Source: Lates calcarifer
Taxonomy: Eukaryota; Chordata; Actinopteri; Centropomidae
Assembly (NCBI RefSeq): GCF_001640805.2
Contig: NC_066852.1
Location: 716,861 to 780,860, forward strand
Length of the DNA: 64,000 nucleotides
Direction of reading: 5' to 3'
The notes under the pieces are model-generated. The model saw only the letters and a list, made by a program, of their open reading frames with translations, did no database searches and was not told the origin of the DNA. Positions 24,898-36,694 of the stretch are shown here, in pieces. Within the stretch, counting starts at the first letter, position 1; each line of letters begins with the position of its first letter. The position numbers and the translations under genes are program-made.

Positions 24898-26031
24898 ATC
24901 TTGCCCTTAAACATGCTCATTTATAAGAGCTATAAACCCTTTTGCCTCCCAGTGTGGTTGCATAACGGCAAACAAACTAGTTCTTTACTTTTCTAGCACT
25001 CTTCAGAGAGGTACACTGTGAATGTGTCAGTTTGGAATTTCGGTTAAATAAAAGATTAAGGTAAAGAAAGGTAACAGAACAGCTGCGTATCAGGCTTATA
25101 TAGAAAACAATGGGTGCAGGTGTTTTGGTATTTGTTGTGCACAGTTGGTTCGTGTTTCCCTGTATGTTTATCGTTTTCAGTTTGTCCTGATTTTCACCAA
25201 AACATCCAATCTTTATTTTTCAAACCTTGTTATACTTATGCTGCATAGAGCAAACAAAGGCCACAACTAGACTGATACTTCAAAATCTGAAAATAATAAT
25301 ATAGGAAAATATTCTAAAAGAAAATGGGAGGAAGTGCAAATAAACTGCTGATCAAGTCACTGGAGAGAAACCCAACTAAACCCAACAGAAAATATGAAAA
25401 ACAAGGTGATATTTAAGATCTAACTTTTTTGATCAAGTTTTATGATATTTACAATAAACACTTTTAACTTCCAAACAGAAAAAGTCAAACCAGAAAGTGG
25501 CAGGTGTGTTGCATTACAAGGCTAGAGATCAAGCTAACAGCATTAGTGGATGTGTTAGCAAGCTAGCTCTCTTAGCAACAACTGAATTGGACTGAATTAA
25601 ATGTGAGAGCCATGCAGTAGACACTCAACTTCTCGGTTTACCACTGCAGTTCATCTAAACCTCTACAGGCTGCTATTTTTAGATGCTTTAGTGACGTTAC
25701 TTCACAGCTCCCTGCTTTATATTCATACAGTCCCTCACATTTACACCTGAGACGTGCTCAGCACACTGCCGAAGTTGGTGGGGGTGAAGTGCAGTGCTCG
25801 GGGTCACCTTGACATTTTCTCAGCCGGTTCAGTGAATTAACCTTCTAGTCACAGGCTCACCTAACAAGCCCACACACTCCCTGCAGGAAAATAAAACAAA
25901 ACCAGCTTCAGCTCAGCCACACATCGTCTCCTCACCTGTGTGTTCCCAGCTCGCCGATCATATTAAAACCTGCTTTATGTTAACAGTTATAAACACCGCT
26001 TCAGGCCCGTGAAGCTCGGAGACCTTCTGAC

Positions 26032-26105
26032 CTGTTGGGGTCCGTCAGAGACGACGAGACGAGAGCACGCTGGGATTCCTGGAAGTCTAAAACCGCAGAC
26101 TCCAT
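26032..26105 (-). CDS. Possible short first coding exon, unrecognised
   Basis: On the minus strand an ATG at 26105 with A at -3 and G at +4 opens 24 codons plus two bases (MESAVLDFQESQRALVSSSL, then TDPN) to a CAG|GTCAGA donor. The frame would stop ten codons beyond the donor. The exon is CpG-richer than its surroundings. It ends in phase 2, so it cannot splice to the same acceptor as the phase-1 exon at 27.3 kb unless the frame changes. The donor lacks the usual purine at +3. Chance is a real possibility. Confidence 0.18.
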
Positions 26106-27294
26106 TTAGCGCCCTGAGTATCAACATGCAAGTCACCCTCACAGTGTGCAACAGGCACTCACGCTTCACCGAGACCTGAAACCACAATCAGTCGCAGCTA
26201 CAGCTCACATTCAGCTGGTTTGGTGAAGCCGTCACACAAATACATGACGGACAGCAACACAGCAGATGACCAGGATGTTGGACATGGTGAACGTGAAAGG
26301 AAAACGCTTTAGAGAGATGACTTTATCCTCGAAGCGCAGCGTGACAAGGCGAGCGTTCTGAACTCTGAAACAACTGCAACTTGTGTTGTTGTTCTCTGAT
26401 AATGTCGAGCAAACATCAAGCTAGCATTAGGGCAGTGCAATATGACAACATATATCAGACGACAAAATAAAAATTTCAGAGTTTACGTTTGGGCGTATAC
26501 GAGTTGCAGCAGCTGTTCTCAGTGTCCAGATTCGCTGTTCTTCATCAATGCTGCAACAATTCCAAAGATTTTTGTCCCTATCAATCATTTACACACAAAA
26601 CACAACCCAGGTTCAAAAATAACAAATATTTATTACGCAAGAGTTTGGTTTTACCGCCAATGTTTGGTCGCGTGACTCAGCTCAACATGTTTAAGCAGAC
26701 GTGACTCAAGACGTGACTTCAGTCTTTGGAAAGAATTCCATTTGTTGGTTCATAATGTTTGTGCTGTTAGATGTAGGCTGTTACGTCTGTTTAAAACATA
26801 TGTCCAGTAGTGGCCTGAATTCTTGAGCATTAACAGTCCAACTGGCCGTCAGAAAAAGTCTAGCCTAGTCTGATGAGGGGCTGCCTCTGTAGCATGGACC
26901 ATATATATCATTAATGTCACGTCGCACAGTCATATATAGCAAAAGATCATAAATTTCTGTCTTATTTTTCTATACTTTTTATACAATATCTCTGCGGGTA
27001 TCAGATCATAGTGGACTAAAAGGCAGAATACGGCTGTTTTATTACAGTTTTGGATCTACAGCGACCAGTCAGGTGTTAAATTCACTGGATTAACAAAAAA
27101 CTGACAATGCTGTTTGTTTATTTTATCTGTGATACACTTTCTCAACTCCATTTCCAGAAAAGTCACAACATCACGCTGCAGCTGCAGAAAACACCCGTCT
27201 CCCGCTGCTGAGATGCTGCAGAAACTTTGTGTAAACTCCTCTCTCTGAGCTGATAGCCAGCCGAATAATCTACATTCACCTTATCCCGACTCAC

Positions 27295-27415
27295 CCCACA
27301 GCCGCCTCTCCCTCACGCTCCTCCAGAAGACATCCCAAGCCTTGTTGGTGGAGTCTTTCACATGCTCACTGAAGGATCTCCGCAGAGGAGTTTTCACCGC
27401 CGGAGTCTGAGCCAT
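27295..27415 (-). CDS. First coding exon, DLC1/STARD13/STARD8-like RhoGAP (tentative)
   Basis: Seen: on the minus strand an ATG (27413-27415) has A at -3 and G at +4. It opens 40 codons plus one base and runs straight into a GTGAGT donor at 27294-27289, so the exon ends in phase 1. The peptide starts MAQTPAVKTP and continues with RRSFSEHVKDSTNKAWDVFW and RSVRERRLW: basic, amphipathic and free of low complexity. Known: proteins of the DLC1/STARD13/STARD8 family (SAM, RhoGAP and START domains; they switch off Rho GTPases at focal adhesions) use several alternative promoters, each giving a different short amino terminus before the SAM domain. My memory of such termini includes a similar RRSFSEH...DSTxKAWD...RERRL segment. 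Inference: this is an alternative first coding exon, and the final G plus AG of the next exon would give the Glu that begins EIEAKEACDW. No SAM exon is seen from here to position 1. The coding call is firmer than the family call, and I cannot choose the paralogue. Confidence 0.6.
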
Positions 27416-27550
27416 ATTCCACATACAGCAGTTACATATTCCCACTGCAAAAACCTGCTTCTCTGGGAGAGTTTCTAACCCATGTGGGCAGTGTTTGCTC
27501 CGTCACAGCTCATACTGAGGGTGTGTTTGACTTAAGAGTTCAGCAGAGTG

Positions 27551-27591
27551 AGGGAGGAGGAGGAGGAGGAGGAAGAGGAGGCAGGAGGGCT
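27551..27591 (+). repeat. (GGA)n purine tract
   Basis: AGGGAGGAGGAGGAGGAGGAGGAAGAGGAGGCAGGAGGG. It lies about 140-175 bp upstream of the ATG of the minus-strand exon at 27.3 kb, on the template side of that gene. Confidence 0.85.
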
Positions 27592-27668
27592 GACACTTGA
27601 TGCAAAAAGTCTGCATGCAATTTGTGAAACACCCCTGTCCTCTCCCTCCCTCCCCACAAAGTTGTGCC

Positions 27669-27691
27669 TGTGTGTGTGTGTGTGTGTGTGT
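27669..27691 (+). repeat. (TG)n microsatellite
   Basis: About 11 TG units followed by TTAGAGAGAGAGAAAG. Confidence 0.9.
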
Positions 27692-27872
27692 TAGAGAGAG
27701 AGAAAGTGTGTGTGGAGAACTGTTTATGTGATGTGAGTGTGTGTCTGTTTTCAAGAGGATGAATGTGAAGTAGTGCAAGAGTGAAAAGTGTTTTTCTTTC
27801 GTGTGTGTGTGTGGGAAGTTGGATTTGGCCCGAAGAGAGGAAATGACATCTAACCTGGGTCAAAGACATCAG

Positions 27873-27875
<3 letters not shown>

Positions 27876-27908
<33 letters not shown>
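27876..27908 (+). repeat. (CA)n microsatellite
   Basis: About 16 CA units. The 146-codon minus-strand open frame across this and the TG run at 27669 is a product of the repeats. Confidence 0.95.
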
Positions 27909-27912
<4 letters not shown>

Positions 27913-28740
27913 CACAGCTGCTGACTTGAGACTTGAAGCTGCACAGTAAGAACCAGTCTCAGTTTTGTGTAAAGAAACATTTAAACATTAAATAGCTTTG
28001 AAAGGAAAATGTGCACGTGCTGTGTGTTAATGTTTTAATGTCCTGCTGTCAGAGACAGGACAAGACGGACTCTGAGAGACTTGCTCTGACAGATCTCAAC
28101 TTGGACCCGGGCCTGAGCGAATTGACCAAAGGTCCAAACTGGGTCTTGCTATGTTTTTGAGTGGAAATGACTGACTGCAAACAGCTGCTGCAGCGTAATC
28201 ACACGATGCTGGGAACAAGACGAGACAATATTTAAATAACAAAATATATAACTGGAAAGACGCAAAACAATGCAGGTGCATTTTGAAACGTCTGTGTAAG
28301 AGTTTCTAACTTCTAACTGAACTCCTTTCCTCTAATGAAACATGAAAAATAAAAACAGTATAAATAACAAACATAAATAAAACTACATTTTTCTTAGTCT
28401 TATTTTTTAAGAGCAAACAATAATCAAAGTTCTACTCAAAGCTCTGCAAACAGAGACTGACCACCGACTCTTGCAGTGTTTAGAGATTGTTCGTGTCTCT
28501 GTTGCTGTTTATTTTTTCTGCCAAAACGCTGGCGCACGATTTCAAAGTGGTGGTAGCATCCTCGACAAGAAATATCACCATGTTTTTATATTGTTTTAAC
28601 ACGTTTTAATATATTCTTATTTAAGTATCTGACAACATCATGGATAGGATTCCTACAGATACAGAGGTAATCAGAAGTAATCAGATACTTTACATACGTG
28701 GAAGTACCACATCTTAGCTTCACCACTCAACACTCACACC

Positions 28741-28764
28741 ATCATCATCATCATCATCATCATC
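28741..28764 (+). repeat. (ATC)8 microsatellite
   Basis: Eight uninterrupted ATC units. Confidence 0.95.
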
Positions 28765-28856
28765 GATGCTAAAATCTGTTTGAACACACTTCCTCTCTTG
28801 GGAGAGAAGACAAATAAACAGCAGAGGTCAGGACGGCTGGGAAAGAGTAAGAGAAG

Positions 28857-28890
28857 GAGAGGAGGAGGAGGAGGAGGAGGAGGAGGAGAG
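28857..28890 (+). repeat. (GGA)n microsatellite
   Basis: About eleven GGA units, then GAGAGAGAGCGAGGGAGATGATGATC. Confidence 0.95.
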
Positions 28891-28899
28891 AGAGCGAGG

Positions 28900-31800
28900 G
28901 AGATGATGATCTCCATGCAGAGTCAGTAGAATTAAAGACATTAATATACACAACACACACACAGTCAGTCACAACCAACAACCGAGGTCAACACAAACTG
29001 TACTAAATAACTCTCACTTAGAGACAGCTCTCACATTCTGTTTGATTAAACTTATGCTAATTTAATACTGCAGAGGGAAGAATTATGTTTGGTTCAGAAA
29101 TCTTTGAACAAGCGTCAATATGTTGACAGAAGTCTGAATAAGTTTGGCATCAGCGTGAACAACCATTCAGCTGATTGGTTATGGAAATCGCGACGACTGC
29201 TGACACGTTTACAGTTCTCTCACACCTTTCTCAAACAAGAATGAGTGTTTTAACCAGATTTTTGATTGAGTTTGTTTACTGTGTCTGACACTGTGTGTTT
29301 TTTTTTCCTCCAGTCTCTTGCTTTGCATCATTTAACTCTGCTCCTTCACCCAGTCGTCAGTTTAATGACAGCAGAGCGGCTGTTATCAGTGGGTTATCAG
29401 TAACAGTGCAGGAGAAATGGTTTTAATATACATACACTTCTGGTCTCTGGTCACCTGAGAGCTAAGTTTGACTAATTTGGTTTCATCTACAACAAACTGC
29501 CTGCTGGAACTGCCATTAGGACCGGCCTCTAATCTTAACTGCAGTAAAGGAAAAGGAAATGTACATGTGATGTCATTTAGATAAACTACTATATGGACCT
29601 GCTTCTACCATGAGACTCTCTCTGACGAGTGCTGCTATTAGGAGTCGACTGTCCCGGTCTTTGTGTTCTCAGGTTGTCCAAAGGTCAGATTCTGGCCTGT
29701 GAGAAGTTCTATAAGCGATTCTTCAGACTGCAACACCTCCTTCATCTCCAGTTACTAACAATTCTGCTAAATAGCTGAGTCCAGCGGTTGAGATTATATA
29801 AGCTTCTGTAACATCTTCATTTACCTCCCATGAAAACGCTCAACAGCTCCTGTCTTTCCTCCATTTAATCAACAACAATCAACACTTGTTCTTCAGGTTT
29901 CTCCAATCATTGTGGATCCTCCTGGCAGAGCAGACCAGTACCAGTTGACCAGGAAAACCTCCTTACAGAACTTTCTGCCAGACTCCTGATCACACTGAGG
30001 AACTTCTTGTAACAATGGGCATCAACAGCTATCATGAAAAAGCCCAGGAAGTACACAAAAACCAAATCCAAAGCCAGAACCTCAGCCCTACAGTTCACTA
30101 CAGTTCCTGAACAGGAAACAGCTCCGGTTGATGAGCCACAACAAACTATGGGACTTTTCACCATTTGAACCCTACACCCTACATGTTAAATCAGTCTGCA
30201 AAATACTGGAATTAATTAGAAAATGCTGCCGTTTACTGATAAAGATGCCTCCAGTGTGTCAGCACATACACACTGTGTATCAGGTTAACAAACGCTGACA
30301 TGCAACTTTAATTAACTGCCATAAAGTTATGTGAAATGACATGCCTTTATGATTCAGGCAGTTTAAATCAAATTAATTAAAGCTCTATAATAAAGAAAAC
30401 AGTTCGACTTGCGTCAGACAACAGAACAAAAAGAGTAAAAGTTGTTAAGAGACTGGATTTGTCATCAAGTTTGTGCAGCTTTGAAACACTGAACTTCACT
30501 TGAACTCAACGGCAACAAAGACTTTCTTTGATTCCTCTGAAGTTTTGTCACCTTCTAATTTAACCAAAGTGAAACCAAAGGAGAATTTCTACAGCTGAAC
30601 AATGTGGACTCACCAGCTCCAAAATTAGACCTCCACCACCTCCAGTCTCAAACCTACTCAGTATAGAGTATCTGTCAGCATGAAAGTCAACATTTCATTT
30701 CGCTCCTACACCTGCAGGTTTCAAACACTGCGCTCCAGTATCAAAGCAAAGTCCTTTTTATTCTCCTGCTTTTGTTTCCAAAGCCCTCACACTCAAGTGT
30801 TTCAGAACAAAGCTTTCTGAATATCAGCACAACCCAAAGCTTCATCAATTCACTGCTGGTGTTAAAACCATTCAATGTCACTATTACTGCATGCCTTCAA
30901 TCCCCACCAAGAGCTATTATAATATTTCCAATAGAAAGCAGCTTCTGCCTCCTCCAACCCCTCCCCTCCCTCTGCTGGGAGGTTGATAGGAGACATCTTC
31001 TGGCACATTTGTTTACCCTTCAAACAAGACCTAAATTAGTTGCATTCCCAGTGGTTTTCCAAAAGCAGGTAATTAAATAGCACTCAGCTGCACGTTGCGC
31101 CACTACAAACTGAACTCCCCTCACTGTGGATCGGAGGGAAATGCCAAGCAGCCTGACAAAAAACAGCCAGAGTCTTACTTGTGACAGAGCACATCCGTTT
31201 GCATTTGCATGAGTCTAACTAATGCACATATCCAGAGTGACTCACCACAATGAGTAAGTAGGTGGGAGCCCAGCTACTCGCTCGCTCGCTGACACTGATG
31301 GGTTGGCGGCTGCAGGATTCAACTGTGCGGCCTCAGGTTTCCAAGATGATCTGTCAAGCCAAAGTGACGCAGTAGAATTACATAAGAGTCATTCTTTTCT
31401 TAAACCCAAAGACTACTAGTCTGTCAGACCTTCATCAGAGCACAAAACAACTCATACAGCAATGAGCATGTTCTCATTGATGAGTGTCAACAGACTTTTA
31501 CTAAAAATAAATCAGTCGTTCTTAGGATTGGTCTTAAGGATGTTTTTTTACTCAAGTCTTAAGCCTCAAAAGTGTAACTCTTCGAAAGATCCACAAGAGG
31601 CTCTCGGTCATCAGAAACCTCAAGAAACCTCAAGGTTTCTGATGCTGGATAAGATTGTTCAGAGTGAAGACGACATGAAGCATGTTGATAAAAAAAGCTA
31701 TTTTCACTTCGAAAACTCTCTGCTCACTGCTGTTACACCTGTTACTATAGGGGGGTATCATTAAAACACCATACATCCTGAACACATATGATCTGACATC

Positions 31801-32100
31801 TGTTGTTCCTTTGCTGATATGAATGGGCGAATGGGATGAATCAGGCTTTCCAATAATCCCATTTTTAATTGAGTTACAGTGGAAACACAGCAACGTAAAG
31901 AGAGAAGACTGGAACTTTGCTTGATATCCACTTGATTAGTCTGACAGGACTGCTTCAGGTCTCATATTAACTTCAGGGAACAGTAAGGACAGAAAGAATC
32001 ATTACAGTGACCAATAACTCCTCTAATATTCTTTACATGTGGGCATGTGAGCAAGATACACTTGAAAAAACATCAGACTCTCAACCTTTAAACCATATGT
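28900..32100. other. Non-coding, no recognised repeat
   Basis: The stretch 30301-30395 is dense in TAATTA-type sites. The rest is plain. Confidence 0.5.
31203..31210 (+). promoter_or_regulatory. Octamer ATTTGCAT (POU site)
   Basis: Perfect octamer within GTTTGCATTTGCATGAG. Chance occurrence is possible. Confidence 0.2.
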
Positions 32101-32106
32101 CTGCGT

Positions 32107-32250
32107 AGGTTCTCGGTCATCCAGGTCATGGTTGTCTGAAGTGCTAGAAACTGGAAGGAAACTGGACGTCTTTTAGGTTTCTTGAAGACGTCTTCAAGAA
32201 ATCTAAGAGAAGTCCAATTGCCTTCAACTCTAGCACTTACGACCATCCTT
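32107..32250. repeat. Near-perfect palindrome, dispersed repeat family C, copy 2
   Basis: Arms of about 65 bp meet at the exact 18-bp palindrome CTTGAAGACGTCTTCAAG (32181-32198). The left arm (ATGGTTGTCTGAAGTGCTAGAAAC...ACTGGACGTCTTTTAGGTTTC) pairs with the right (GAAATCTAAGAGAAGTCCAATTGCCTTCAACTCTAGCACTTACGACCAT). Confidence 0.8.
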
Positions 32251-32294
32251 TAAAACGGTTTCCACCTGTATTGAGGTGTAGGTTTGGCCACCAT

Positions 32295-32446
32295 GGGGCG
32301 GCTGTGGCTCAGGAAATAGAGCAGGTCACCCATTAATCAGAAGGTCAGTGGTTCGAGCACCTGCTCTTTTAACCTGCATGCCATCCTTGGGTAAGGTACT
32401 GAACCCCACTGTACTGAACTGAATCTATTGGTGACTGGATTTTTTT
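32295..32446 (+). mobile_element. tRNA-derived SINE
   Basis: GGGGCGGCTGTGGCTCAGGAAATAGAGC carries an A-box-like TGGCTCAGG. About 40 bases on, GGTCAGTGGTTCGAGCACC carries a B-box-like GGTTCGAGCACC, so a tRNA-like RNA polymerase III promoter is present. The body (TGCATGCCATCCTTGGGTAAGGTACTGAACCCC) matches a SINE common in spiny-rayed fish. The 3' part is diverged. The right palindrome of family C lies only about 45 bp upstream. Confidence 0.75.
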
Positions 32447-33579
32447 TAAATGTTGACTGCTTAACAAGAGTTTCATTTCAGTTTAACTCTAGTGCTGCAC
32501 ATCTTACATAGTTTAGTTATAATAGTCCTGCAATCTATCTACTATCCCCAATCTACTGCTGGACTTTGTAAAGCATTTATGGCTCCAGTACATCAAACCT
32601 CCCTAAACTGTACACAGGAGGTAAAACACACTGCCAGAAATACACACTCAAGAACCCAAAATATCATGAACTGCCTCCTCCTGTTGACTTGCTCCCTGCT
32701 GCTCGCAACCTACAATATCTTTGATTGTCAAGAGGACTAAAAGCTTTCTTTAACCCATCTCCTGTCCTCACCTCTCCTCCAGTCTTCGCCTCCAGGCACA
32801 GAATGTATTGTTAGTCTGGTCCTCTTCTCCTCTGCTGCTGTTGTTCCTGCCCAGAAGCTTGTCACTCATCTTGATGAGCTGTCTACCTTCCGGCAGCATT
32901 CAGGCCTCTGGCTGCAGCAAACAGCATCAGGAAACTCTCCACAGGCACTGAGGGAGTGAGCAAAATCCTTTAGCACAGCTCTTCAGCTCGCCTCTGAACT
33001 TTTCTTGTCAGTTACATGTTTAGTTTATCTGCATTCTCTCTTGTTACTGCTTTCTGCCATTGTTGTTGCCCTGTGACCCCACTTTGATAACTACAGCCTG
33101 GCTCAGTGCTGCCCCTGCTGGCCAGGAGTCCCAGGAGGGTTTCCCAACACATGAATTAAACTAAAGAAATATAAACCACTACAGGCTTTAAAACACTGAC
33201 CATGTAAACACAAGTTTGTCCACTTGGTTGGACTCGAACCATCCTTTGTGATTCCCCCTCTCTCTCACCTCTTTTCCTCTTCACTTTTCTACCATCCACT
33301 ATGAAATAAAGGCAAAAACAACTTAAATAAATGATTACAAGTATCCAAAAGTTGTTCAAAATGAGAGAACGTCAGTATGGCTTGAAAGGAACGAGAAGAT
33401 TTCGAGAGAAAAACAGTTAAAAGAGGTGAATCTATCAAACAGTTGCAGAGAGGAAATGAAAACCTGTTCAAAACACCTGTGAAACTGTTCAAAAAGTACA
33501 AATTAAAAAGTATGTACTGCTTTCTGATATGTCTTCAAATAAGCTCTAAACACAACTTTGATGTTTAGCCTTAAAAAGT

Positions 33580-33672
33580 CACTCATCTGGAGTTCATTCA
33601 TGTTTTCCTGATGAACGTAATGCAATGTAAACTCCTCTTTTAGCTCTGTTTTGGTCTCTGAAAACTCCAAAC
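33580..33672 (+). repeat. Dispersed repeat, family A, copy 3 (partial)
   Basis: ACTCATCTGGAGTTCATTCATGTTTTCCTGATGAACGTAATGCAATGTAAACTCCTCTTTTAGCTCTGTTTTGGTCTCTG-like order, matching the middle of copy 1. Confidence 0.55.
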
Positions 33673-33840
33673 TACTAAGTTTCTAAAACTCCATCCCACT
33701 CATTTCATCCAGCCTGATCATTTTCATCTCCATCTTTTCATTTGATCCACAGGCTCCTCTGTGGAAAACCCAGTGAGCTCCATACTTAGCTTTGTGGCTA
33801 CATAAACACTGTACTGATGAAGTGTGACTGCAGCTGAGAA

Positions 33841-33865
33841 TAAACACTCGAGCGCTGAGTGTTTA
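33841..33865. repeat. Inverted repeat, 9-bp arms
   Basis: TAAACACTC-GAGCGCT-GAGTGTTTA. The loop contains the palindrome AGCGCT. Confidence 0.8.
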
Positions 33866-34159
33866 CTGCAGCAGTGGTGTTGTGTAAGGAGCCAGGTCAC
33901 GAGGAGAGTCATTTTTCCTGGTTTGGCCCTGCAGATCAGAGAGCTGACTTTACTACGATGGTTCTTTTCTTTCACCGGATAAAACTGGCACAACTTCTTT
34001 TTACAAATCTGCTGATGAAGAGGACAAAGTCTCCTCAAGCTCTCATGTTTAAGAAAAGTGCTGTGTTCTTCAGATGTATGAACACGAGGCAGCACAACAC
34101 CACTCACCAACTTCTGCACTGACACTGAAGCTGTGTATTTAGCCAGATTTCTCAATTGT

Positions 34160-36530
34160 TTTTGTTTGACTAAAACATTTCAAACATAACAGTGTCTGCA
34201 TCACAGCAGTCCTGCTTTTATTAGCATTTAGCATATTTGATTCTTCAGGTAAAGCACTAAAAACTGCACTGAGCACCTCTGCTGCAGGACTGGTTGGAGA
34301 ATCTGTTTATTTTTCCACCATGAAAACAATTCAATCTGATCAAAACTACTCAAGTTCAGTTGGTTTTAAGGACAGAACTCTTCTTTCAGATCACAGCACA
34401 CAAAAAACTAAATTCCCAAACTCCTACATGCTGCAGCATCAGACTTCATTAGATAAAATATTAGCATTTTTATGGTTCACAGCCTGAGGAAAGGCAGGTG
34501 TCAGCCACACAATATTTAAAGATTCAACGTGATCAACGCTGACTGCTCTTTTCCTCTTTCGTGAAACAGAAAGCAAAAACCTGGAGAGGGAAAAATAACA
34601 ACAAAGAGCATTAAAAATAAACTGCAAAAAAACCCTGAGGCTTGGGGGAAACAGAGTAGGAAGGAAAAATAATGACACCATGCTGTGAATTTGACCTTAG
34701 ACTCATGATGTGGTGAGATAAAGCTGCTCCCTCTGATGTGTTTCTTCAGGCAAACTGATGCCTGACGCTGCATAATGCAAAACACCCTCAGCGATTGTTT
34801 TTTATTACCCAGAGATTTGCTGTACTCTTTCTCCTGCTGGGCCCCTGCTTCACATTAATATGGTTAATACAGTTTGATACGCCAGAGCTGCTCAGTCCAG
34901 CCACAGTCCTCTGCTGGAGCTCACCACCACATCCCATCAGCTACAGGTGAATGTCCCTGGTTTCACTGCTCCAGTTGGGGAAAGGATTCTGCCCAGTGAT
35001 CCTTCATCCACACGTCTGGCGTCTGAGAGTTCACAACATCACAACAGGCGTGAACAACAGAGTAGTTTCAGGTGCCCAGTCTCTGCTGACATATCTGACA
35101 ACCTGAAAGTCACATTGTCAACGCACATTTGGCTAAAACCCACAAAGAACGACAGCACGTCAACAAACCCACACCCACACTCAAACAGAGTCAGCTCACA
35201 CTGTGCAACACCTGGGTTTTAAGCCCTGAAAAGCGTGTTCAGACTGAACTGTCACTTTTTCAAATTTCACCATTTTGACAGTCCATGTTTATTAACTGTA
35301 GCTAGCTAACAACACACTGTGCCTTTGGGTGTATTACTGCTAAATTTCAGCGCCAGACTGATTTCAAAACTGACCACAAGGCCCAGCTATTCCTTTAATT
35401 TTCCTCATTTTTCATTTTGTCTCATTAAGTTTTCAAACATTTCCATTCTCTGCATATGTGCAGTTGCATTATGTTGCCTCCCAAAGTAATTCTCTGAAAC
35501 AAACCTCTGTACTGAAAGCGTGGACTAACTGGGAGAATTAACTGGTTTCTGTGGAGGTCTGCAGTTTTGTTGAGTGCTTTATTGTTGGTGTGTTTTTGTT
35601 TGGGGACTGATGAGTTCCTAAATTGGATTGCTTTTATATTAGATAATGTCCGCTTGTTTGTTAGCAAGCAGTAGGAAACAGGGCTTCCAAGCAGGCTTAT
35701 AAAGTCTAATAATGAAGATTGGAAGCCACTTGGTGACAAAGGGAGTTTATGTGCTAGCTGGTGCCATAAAACTGAGAGGTACATGAGATGCAAAAACACA
35801 AACAGAGGAGGATGTGTGTGCAGACACAGCTGCTTTCTGTGTTTCGCACCTTGTATCAAATTGGTTTTATCACTGGACTTTATGAGCTTGTTGCTTTGTG
35901 AATCATCTTTGTTCAGCACTGGTTTGTAAACAGTGCCGATGTGCAAACGTAGAGTTTTGGCCTGAGTTTATTCCTGATGAGATACTCAATGAACATACAG
36001 CCTGTTCATTTTCACTACACAAACATAAAGAGATGCTGCACTGAGCTGAAGAGACTGTGGTTTGTTGTGGTGATAGTACTTATACTTTTGATGGTTTGTT
36101 GACCTGCTACGTTTGAGTACTGAAGCACCATAAACCTGAGACGTCTCTGTCCTCCTCTGTTCGTCTCTGTCTCATAATCTGCCTCTGTCTTTCTGTCCCT
36201 CCGGCGCCCGTCCGTCACTTTTTTGTAATATACACAACCGAGTCCCCTCCTCAAAAAGTAATTTCCCTGGGCTTGATACAGCAAAGAAGAATGTAACAGA
36301 ACCCAATACAGCTGCTGGAAGTGGAGGCATTTCATGACAGCTGGGAGTTTTCATATAATATGTAGTTTCAACAAAGGAATAAGGAGCCTTCAAGCAGTTC
36401 ACAGCTCCCCCAGTTGAACTTTGTGGGAAACTTTTCAGTACATGGGCCTTTGTTGTGTCATAATAAATTACAGTATTTGAAAGCCATACTTTAGCTTAAA
36501 CTTATCACATCATTATACACAGTTACAACA
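34160..36530. other. No gene or recognised repeat
   Basis: The 173-codon minus-strand frame at 35425-35946 starts from TTG and has no exon signals. Treated as chance. Confidence 0.55.
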
Positions 36531-36537
36531 GCTGTAA

Positions 36538-36595
36538 AAAACTCCTTTTAGCTCCGTTTTGGTCTCCACCAACTCCTAAGACAAATATCTAGGTG
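36538..36595 (+). repeat. Dispersed repeat, family A, copy 4 (fragment)
   Basis: ACTCCTTTTAGCTCCGTTTTGGTCTCCACCAACTCCTAAGACAAATATCTAG-like; matches the right-hand part of copies 1 and 3. Confidence 0.5.
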
Positions 36596-36694
36596 GTAGT
36601 AGTACAAGATGATAATGCATGTGATACTCTTCCCAAAAGGCATTGGAATAGAAGCTTTTTAAGAGAGAGATCCAGAGATTTGTCTCTAAACACA

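Larger units (their letters stand above)
27416..27700 (-). promoter_or_regulatory. Probable 5' UTR and promoter upstream of the 27.3 kb exon
   Basis: This is the DNA directly upstream, on the minus strand, of the ATG at 27415. It holds a GGA/TCC-rich purine tract (27551-27591) and a TG run (27669-27691). No clear TATA box was found at a sensible distance, so the start site cannot be placed. The GA-rich tract could act as a GAGA/SP-type promoter element, but that is inference from composition. Confidence 0.3.

Noticed and set aside
27540..27980. 146-codon minus-strand open frame
   Set aside because: Open only because CA/TG and GGA repeats code for Cys-Val, Thr-His and Pro runs without stops.
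33228..33245. Perfect tRNA B-box (GGTTCGAGTCC on the minus strand)
   Set aside because: No A-box at the right distance and no cloverleaf pairing. At most a decayed SINE piece.
33724..34155. 143-codon minus-strand open frame
   Set aside because: It starts at TTG, lies against a family A repeat fragment and contains a palindrome. It reads as repeat-like DNA.
35425..35946. 173-codon minus-strand open frame, the longest in the window
   Set aside because: It starts at TTG, has no domain I recognise and no splice or promoter signals. A frame of this length is expected about once in 64 kb of both strands.
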